From contig NC_089398.1 in assembly GCF_003171515.1 (NCBI RefSeq), positions 1,922,001-1,986,000 of the forward strand: a DNA stretch of 64,000 nt, written 5' to 3'. A program made the translations under genes and the position numbers. The notes under the pieces are model-generated. The model had not been told where the DNA came from. It did no database searches and saw only the letters and a list, made by a program, of their open reading frames with translations. This stretch comes from Pyrenophora tritici-repentis (lineage: Eukaryota; Ascomycota; Dothideomycetes; Pleosporales; Pleosporaceae). Positions 57,237 to 64,000 of this stretch are shown here, piece after piece; position 1 is the first letter of the stretch, and every line of letters starts with the position of its first letter.

Positions 57237-57262
57237 AAGAGAGAGAGAGAGAGAGAGAGAGA
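57237..57262. repeat. (GA)n microsatellite
   Basis: About 12-13 GA dinucleotides between the TTAATC array and the 3' end of the NDT80-type gene. Confidence 0.93.
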
Positions 57263-57713
57263 CTTCGCCTCGGCTATACATATGAAAGCCAGCTCAGCTC
57301 AGCTCGCTTGCCCACCCGACTCTACTCCCCTGCATGAACCGCGGCTTTCGCCTTCTTCTTCGGCCGTTGCATCTCGGTATCCTGAAGAACCCCCAAAATG
57401 TAACGGCTGCTGCCATGTTTCGAATTCGAATTCGAATCGTCCTTGTCTTGCTCGATCGACTACTTACGAGGAGCGATACGACGACGACGACGACGACGAC
57501 AGACCCGACTTGACCGTCATCATCCCTGGGACAAGTCGCAGTGGAAACGTCTACTTGGCTCCTCCCCAAGGCAACAAACAGGAAGAAAGTGTATGAACCA
57601 CTCTCCAGCCTCCACCACCCACTCAGCCGTCTCATCAAGCATTGCAGCCAACGCCGCTCCCATGACAAGGGGTATCACATCACATCACACAACGCTTACC
57701 ACACACCCCTCAC

Positions 57714-59367
57714 TCACCAAGCATCCGAAAAATACCGCTTCGACCTCGTCCTCCCAGCATCAATCTTGGAATCCTGCGGCAGCGGCGTAATATGATGAAC
57801 AACATGCGGCCGATAAACCGCATCAACAGGCGGCATCCAGTCATCGAGACCAAGCGGGAAATACTCGTACAGTAAATCTGCGCTTTCATCCGGACTATTG
57901 ACCACGCCGATGGAGAAGGAAGGTGGCCGTACTGGCGTTGCGCGTTTTCTGTGCTGCTCGTTGGGAGAAGGTGCTTTGGGTGGTTCGTCGTCTGTGAGGG
58001 AGAGGGAGACGGGCGCTATTGACGCGCGCTTGGGGAGGACACCCCTAGGGACTTCGGGTGTTGACTGCGCGTACGGTGTGGCGTGGTGCATTTGAGACGA
58101 AGGCGGGTCTGCGGGTATGGCAGTCATGGCGCCGGCGGGAACTTTCCAGGCAAAGTCAGGTGATGGTGGAATATCGGTTGCGCTAAAGTCAAAGGGCATC
58201 TGCAACAAATCCGCCGGTTTCGAGGGCGGTGCGGGCTGGGCTTGCGTCTGCTTGGGTGTGTTTTGGTTCGTGTCACCCGTTGGCGTTCGACTAGATTGCT
58301 GTGGTGTGTGCACCTTTCGTGCTGCTGTTCCTCCGCTAATCGGCATGTCCTTGCGCGCCTGGAAATTGCGCGGACTTCTGCCGCGCACAATGATAGCGCC
58401 GGATTGGATCTCGCATATGGGTACTTTGACGCCGCTAGCTAGTGTTGCTACCACTTTTAGTCGTACCACAAAGTGCTGTTGCAGTTCTTTCCGCCGTCCG
58501 TTGTTGGCAGTTGCTATTCGGAACTGTAGTCGCTTCCAGCTGATGGGAAAGCTGACGTATTCTGAATCCATGTCTTGGCCTGCTGAGAGATCGAGTGGGT
58601 ACGTCGGGGGTTCCTTTTCCGTCTTGTCTTCTACAGGCGCAGTGCTGGTGGCGGGTGTTTTCCAGGGGACTGATATTATCTTGACCGGGTTGCCTTCAAG
58701 CGACTCGGTTGCAGATATGGTGAGTTCCTGGCCCAAGATTGGTATTTGGTCTCCCTGTTCGGTCATGAGAAACTGCAAGTTCCTAGGGAGAGTGATGGTG
58801 CCGGTGATTTGGAAGAGGTTGCGCCTGTAGCAAGTCAACTCGGATGGCGCCTGGACGTCTGCTGCAGTGGCCCAAGGCGACTCAGCCAGGAAGAACATGC
58901 CATGAAGCTGGGCGGACATGGAGATGGAGACTCGTTGCATGGTGTATGTGAGGATGGTGTAGGGCATGACGGGGAGAGAGAAGCTGAGGAGCTTGTTATT
59001 GCTCTCGATGCTGGGGCTCTCTGGCACGCCATTGGGCTCGTGTGGGTGAATGGACTGCTCGTAGCCGCTCTGGACGTCTGAGAAGGGGTCCTCGTAGGCA
59101 CTGGGATAGCGCTTGAGTTGTGGTGGTAGTTGCTGGAGGTGGTATGTGGAATAGGCATCCTCGCTTCTGGGGGCATCTTCAGCAACGGCGGCAGGTATCG
59201 CTTCTGGGGACTTACCCGATAAACGTCTCGGCATCAAACGTCGAACGCTGGTCATACTGGTCCATAGGCACCATGGGCATGGCGATTTGCTGGTCAGGCC
59301 CAGTAACCGTCTGCAGAGGTAGTGGCATTGGCATGTACGACATGGTGCTGGTGTCAAAGTGCTCCAT
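57714..59367 (-). CDS. ron1: NDT80/PhoG-type transcription factor (RON1/NdtA/FSD-1 group)
   Basis: Two exons, 59367..59216 and 59166..57714, give 534 residues. The N-terminus is Met/Gln/Pro-rich (MEHFDTSTMSYMPMPLPLQT). The NDT80 DNA-binding domain spans roughly 100-330, with LTCYRRNLFQITGTITLP, GQELTISATESLEGNPVKIISVPWKTP, YVSFPISWKRLQFRIATANNGRRKELQQHFVVRL and IVRGRSPRNFQARKDMP. The C-terminal 200 residues are Pro/Ser-rich and likely disordered, ending in a basic patch. Ndt80-type factors bind MSE-like sites; RON1 of Trichoderma reesei activates a GlcNAc gene cluster, and this gene sits inside an equivalent cluster. FSD-1/NdtA/XprG relatives act in sexual development and protease control, so the exact orthologue needs a tree. 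The 49-nt intron joins TFIG-SEDAY in phase. Confidence 0.9.
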
Positions 59368-60585
59368 GGCTTAAGACGGCCTTGCCGTGGTCTTCAACGG
59401 GCTCGGTGTCGATTCGGCGCATGCGCGCGACACAGACCAGCAGTGAGCGGCTTGATGAGCAGTCGCGGGTGGGCGTGAAGTGGCAAGCACGTGAGCGGCG
59501 GATTGTCGTGCTTCGGCGACGGCTTGCCGGACTCTCTGGGGTTGGTGGTGGTGGAGAGATGCGGCCGACGAGCTCGCGGATCAGATGCGGACGGACGATG
59601 CGGCTGACGCACTTTGGTGACGGGCGGCGGCCAACGACAACAACTGCATACACGACACCACGAGCGACGGGTGACGGACCATGGACGACAGGCGACGGAC
59701 AACGACGGCGACTCAGACGGAGAGGGCACCAAGCAATAACGCTGTAGCTGGCGACTGCGCCGACTGCTGAAGCTGTGCGACAACAACCATCACATGCACT
59801 GACCAAGCTCGGATGGGCTGCACCAAGGGTCCCGCCTTGCCGGTGGGGCTCCCTAGGCCAAAACCATGTCCGATAAGCTTGGTGTAAGCCCGAATGCCAA
59901 CCGCAGTCATCAAAACATGACTGTATATAGAGATCTACAGTCCTTCCACAACGACTCCGTGCGAGTACGAGGACATGCTCGGTAGGGCTTGCCCAAGCGC
60001 AACATAAGCCGAACCGCGATCAACATGCGCCATCACACCAGTGGCGGCTCTGGCTCAGCCTGCGGACGAGGGACCCGCTCAGGTGCTGTTAAAAATAAGT
60101 CGACAAGCACCTCTAATCCGACGTCCTCGATCAACATGTCAGCCCTATGCAGCAAAGAGACGAACCGTCATTACTTTTTTCTAGAAGTCCCATTCCAGCC
60201 CATCGGCCGACGTGTGCAGTAGTTCGCTTTCAACTGAAGCTAAGCTCGTATATCCCATGCCCGTCCGGCAGGATAAGCCGAGGCCCACGCCTGGAAAGGA
60301 GTAGCCAGCTCGACACATCCTGGGAAACTGGACAAGGACTTGGAAAGCATGTGCTCTGCGACACGCATACATCTAAACAAAGCTGCTTGCATACGCACGG
60401 GGAGCCCGCGAGTTGCTTTCGTACAAATTATCCGACCCTATCAAGGTGCCGGCTACGCTTCTATGATGACATCAGATCGCTACCACCAGACGCCAACTCA
60501 ACGCCAGTTCCATCCAAACAGACGACACATTACTACATAGGGGTCAATAAACTCCTAAAACACCAAGCAAAATGCTGCATCAAGA
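59368..60585. promoter_or_regulatory. promoter of the NDT80-type gene and 3' flank of the GH3-GNAT gene
   Basis: 1.2 kb between two minus-strand cluster genes. GAC/CGG-rich sequence (59400-59750) probably forms the long leader of the regulator. No gene was seen. Confidence 0.4.
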
Positions 60586-63500
60586 TCAAGCCGGTGGAAT
60601 CATGGTCCACGTGGCCGCGTCACAGCTCACTTCCTCAAAATTGTGCATGACGTCGAAGCCCATGGCTGAGAAGCCGTCAAAGTTGCCATCGCCATCCATC
60701 TGGCTGTATTAGTATGTGGTTGTGATACAGCCCTACGGGTACTTACATAATCTAGCAAGCAGGCATTGCACCCTAGCTGCTTAATCTGCCGCATGCCGAG
60801 GAGGATCAACCCCTGCAGTAGTGTCGAGTACTCGCCAACACCAGGCGAGATGACAGGCGAGGAGATACCTCCGGCTGCCTCATTCAAATCCTTCAGCGGA
60901 GGTATGTACTCGGCCAGACGTGAGTGGTTGTTGTATAGGACGACTGTACCCACCAACGCCCCATCCTCTGGCCGCTTCGCCCGTATGATTCCACAAGCCG
61001 TTGGATCGGTAAGCGCCAGCTTGTACACCTCTGCCAGACCTTGGCGATTGCTGGTCTTGATGTGGTCAAGTATCGGTCCTGCGTAATCCCATCCGTATAC
61101 GAGGTCAAACTGTGCACCTGCACTTGCCAGGCTCTTGGCCATTCCAGGGGGTGGAGACCACGTCTGCAGATTACGCGCTACCATGTTGCAAACCGGACGG
61201 GAGAGTGCAGCTCCCCAGCCCAGCTGAGCAAACCATGACCGCAAACGTTTCCGCTCGTTGCCGTGTCCGGTCGGGATACCGAGATACATGCTTGGAAGAC
61301 GAGAGCCCAACTGGAAGCGTTTGACGCCTTCTTTCTGCAGGAGAGTCCGAATCGCCCGGTTATGCAGAGAATGACCGATGGAGAGCTTTCTCCTCGCTGG
61401 ATCCACGAAAAGTGCTCCGATAACACCAGTACCAGTAGCCTTGAAGAAGTATGTTGAGCAGAAGCCATAAAGTGCTTGCGTGCTGCTGTTCCTGACGACG
61501 AAATGTGACTCTTCCACTTCCGGGTGATGTAGAATGAATGAACTGGACGTCGCACTTGACAACTCTGATCTTTGGTTCGGCGATGTGCTCTCTACAACAG
61601 CTGTGACTAGGGTGTCTAGAGCAGCTCCATCTCTTTCTTCGTTGAAGATCTCGACCAGCCAGTGTTGTTTCGAGGGATGTAATTTCTGGCTCTTACTGAT
61701 GGTGCCAGGCAAAGTCCCCGAAGGCGACATTTCCCCATATAGTACTCTTACCAAGGAATTCAGTGCAGTTTCCGTAAAGTCGTATGTGCATATGTAGGTC
61801 CCGATGCTGGTGTCCATGGCAAAATCGTATGGTGAGCTGACCGCAACAACAATCAGAGGCTTCTCACGTCTCTCACCACCCGTTGTGTATTGCGTATTGC
61901 ATATCATGGAGACATGCTTGGTAAAGCCGTGCTGGTAGAGATTCCGGTTGGCGTCTGCTGTGAGAACAATAATCGCACTCGCTCTGCTGATGAGACTCTC
62001 GTGGACAGGTCGAACACCATTCGCCGTGTATGATGTATGCAGTAACCGCCCATTGCGCTGTCTAGCTAGAGATCGACCCAGCTCCCTAAAGACTCGCTCT
62101 CCACTCATGACGGACGAACTTCGGTCCCAAGAGGCTGGTTCTGGTGAGTGACTGGCGGCTCCATTAGCAGCGTCGGATATTGCTCGCGATGCAGCTGATG
62201 CAGCCAGGGGCTTGACCAAGGGCGTCAGTAGAAGAAGCTCCTCTTCACTTTCGAGTATGTTGGTCAGCGGCAGAAGCCTATTCTTATCGCGCACCACTGT
62301 GATGGAGCTGTTGTATGCTTTTGTTGACAGGGCAGTATGGGAAGGCTGTAGCTTTTCGAGGTAGTTGATTCCAGGAGGATTTAATGCCTTCTCCCAAGAC
62401 GTACACTTCTTCTTCATGGCTAGCACGCGCCTAAGTGAGTTGAAGATGCGCTCTTTGGACACCATTTCACCTTCGATGCCGGTCTTGAGGCCTTTCAGTC
62501 CTTCTTGTTGTAGTGAAAAGGAACGGCAAAGGAGCACCACATCGCAACCAGCATTCACAGCCATCACTGTGCCGCCGCCTACGCCAATGTTGTGACTTAG
62601 CGCATCCATCTCCAGACACTCGGAAACGACCACACCGTCAAAGTTTAGGTCTTTTCGAAGTAGTTCGTCAACAACCTGCTCGGACAGACAAGCATGCATG
62701 GCGTTCAATCCAGCTGATGACATGGCACATCCGCCGACCATCATCGAGTCGAGACCCTTTTCGATGGCCCTCTTGAAGGGAATCAGAGCGCTTAGACTCA
62801 ATTGCTCCAGAGACTCTGTGATGATGGGCACATCAAGTGTTGAGCCCAGAAACTCTAAGTTGCCATAGGAAGGGAAGTGTTTACCCAAAGTCACCACTCC
62901 GGCATCTTTGTAGCCCTGCATGAACGCGACACCAAAGGCAGATACTTCCTGGGGGTCATCGCCAGCCGTTCTCACGCCTAGTGGCTGGTTTCTTGCATTG
63001 GTGAGTACATCCAAACACGGGCCGAAAATCCAGTTGATACCACAGGCAGCAATCTCTTGCGCAGTCGACTTTGCTACTTCGAATGCTAGGTCGGTCGAGC
63101 CTGTTGCCGCCATGCCCATATTGCTAGGGTACTGTCGAATATAGATGTCATCGAAAAGACTATTCACCCCGCCGTTCTCCTGGTCGATGCCAATCGCCAG
63201 CGGAACCGGATGGCCGGCGTCATGAGCAATCTTCTGCAACTCATAAATGAGCTTGGTCGTGTCTTCGGCGGCTGCAAGCAGGTTAGTAAGTGGATTCGGA
63301 AGTCCGAAGTGGTCACGGATTGAGCACGTGGTTGTTTTCACATTTTAAATTCTTGGCAGTGAGCAGTATGCAGCCAACGTGGTGTTGCTCGATCAGCGTG
63401 CGGATGTGCGGAGTAACCGACGTGCCATCGAAGCCCATCATGAACAGTTGGCCCTACAACGAACCCTCGTTAGCGAATCCTGCCGCGACACTTTTTGTGC

Positions 63501-63654
63501 GGAAGCGACCCACCATAGTCCTGCATCACGGGGGCGCGTTAGTTGAACCCTGGAAGACATTGCGCATTGGTTTGGAGAAGTTGGAGATGGATGCCATGGC
63601 TCACCTATCGAGATCGTCCCATACCGGGTCCATCTTCTCGGCCTTGCCCCCCAT
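60586..63654 (-). CDS. nag3: GH3 beta-N-acetylglucosaminidase fused to GNAT acetyltransferase domains (NAG3-like)
   Basis: Five exons: 63654..63605, a 7-nt microexon 63520..63514, 63453..63342, 63271..60747 and 60699..60586, giving 935 residues. The GH3 part (about 1-590) shows DRTMGQLFMMGFDGTSVTP, ILLTAKNLKSAED, PLAIGIDQENGGVNSLFDD, NWIFGPCLDV, LGKHFPSYGN and GVVVSECLEMDAL. The C-terminal third carries GNAT-like modules: FVDPARRKLSIGHSLHNRAI fits motif A, and a second unit covers VGTVVLYNNHSRL to YMDGDGNFDGFSAMGFDV. No signal peptide is visible, so it may act on imported or intracellular GlcNAc conjugates. The catalytic His and Asp of NagZ are replaced (SYGN, SECLEM). The start is the first in-frame Met, but 50-odd open codons upstream (RDLTSHPEKFDASRRATA) suggest that the true start may lie in another exon. 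Confidence 0.87.
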
Positions 63655-64000
63655 GATGGCAGTGGCTCGTCGCGACGCGTCGAACTTTTCGGGATGCGAC
63701 GTGAGGTCTCGGGCGTACACCGAAGTCGGATATGACTCGCAGATGGGTATGGTGGATGAAAGATGGGGGAAGATGGCACCGTAGCATTCACGCCGCCTCG
63801 AGCCGGGGTTTGATGCTTAGCGAGACGCTATCGCAACCTGAACCCGCATCGTTACACCATCCTTTTCTCCGCTATCTGATAGTCACATCCACCTTGATGC
63901 CACCTCACATTGCTCCGTGATGCATCCGGAGCGGGACTGTTGTGATGCTGTCATCGCTGTGTCACCTCACTTGTAGTATCCACTCATCATGTGCAAACCC
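63655..64000. other. upstream flank of the GH3-GNAT gene
   Basis: Holds the 5' leader or an unplaced first exon of the GH3-GNAT gene. An in-frame stop (TAA, about 63813-63815) bounds the open stretch, and no in-frame ATG lies between it and 63654. Nothing else was seen to the window end. Confidence 0.4.

Larger units (their letters stand above)
54764..57713. other. 2.95-kb convergent gap rich in simple repeats
   Basis: Lies between the 3' ends of the hexokinase-like gene (+) and the NDT80-type gene (-). No ORF longer than about 125 codons and none with recognisable content. It holds a (CA)n run, ATCC and TTCA tetranucleotide runs, CTCGC and TTAATC arrays, a (GA)n run and an ACG triplet run. 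Such long convergent gaps are unusual in this window, where the others are about 0.4-1.1 kb; a noncoding RNA or an undetected gene is possible. Confidence 0.5.

Noticed and set aside
57282..57596. 104-codon open frame on the plus strand inside the convergent gap of the cluster
   Set aside because: It reads through simple repeats (poly-Asp from an ACG run) and shows no domain, signal or conserved segment.

Overview
This window is nuclear DNA of a filamentous ascomycete (Pezizomycotina). The evidence is about 22 protein genes split by short introns (mostly 45-60 nt, GTAAGT-like donors, CTAAC-like branch sites, AG acceptors), well-spaced genes on both strands, and gene families typical of filamentous fungi. 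The general style suggests Dothideomycetes/Pleosporales, but that placement is only an inference. Exon joins below were derived by hand from splice signals, reading phase and family conservation; most multi-exon models close in frame with the expected family length.

Layout. 0-16 kb holds conserved housekeeping genes: a secreted metallophosphoesterase, protein arginine methyltransferase 1, the Pol III factor BRF1, a small acidic protein, a secreted M28 aminopeptidase, the ESCRT-III protein DID2/CHMP1 and the NC2-beta histone-fold repressor. 16-31 kb holds the AGC kinase SCH9, a glutaminyl cyclase, a peroxisomal MaoC hydratase, HMG-CoA synthase and a single-pass membrane protein of unknown function. 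31-47 kb holds a tRNA-Leu(CAA) gene, COX16 divergent from an ATR/Mec1 checkpoint kinase, a small secreted cysteine protein, the SEC4/RAB8 GTPase and NCA2.

47-64 kb is an N-acetylglucosamine (GlcNAc) catabolic gene cluster: glucosamine-6-phosphate deaminase, an UNC-93/NGT1-type transporter, an atypical hexokinase (probable GlcNAc kinase), an NDT80-type regulator (RON1-like) and a GH3 beta-N-acetylglucosaminidase fused to GNAT acetyltransferase modules. Together they would release GlcNAc from chitin fragments, import it, phosphorylate it and deaminate it to fructose-6-phosphate under one regulator. The GlcNAc-6-phosphate deacetylase normally in this pathway is not in the window and may lie beyond position 64000.

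The most unusual signal is in the tRNA-Leu(CAA) gene at 31132-31294. Besides a canonical anticodon-loop intron it carries a 51-nt insertion in the D-loop with complete spliceosomal signals (GTAAGC, CTAAC, TAG), which interrupts the Pol III A box. Other oddities are a start codon split by an intron (nagB), a 7-nt microexon and altered GH3 catalytic motifs in the NAG3-type gene, a GC-AG intron in NC2-beta, a degenerate zinc knuckle in BRF1, and a 2.95-kb microsatellite-rich gap between two convergent cluster genes.
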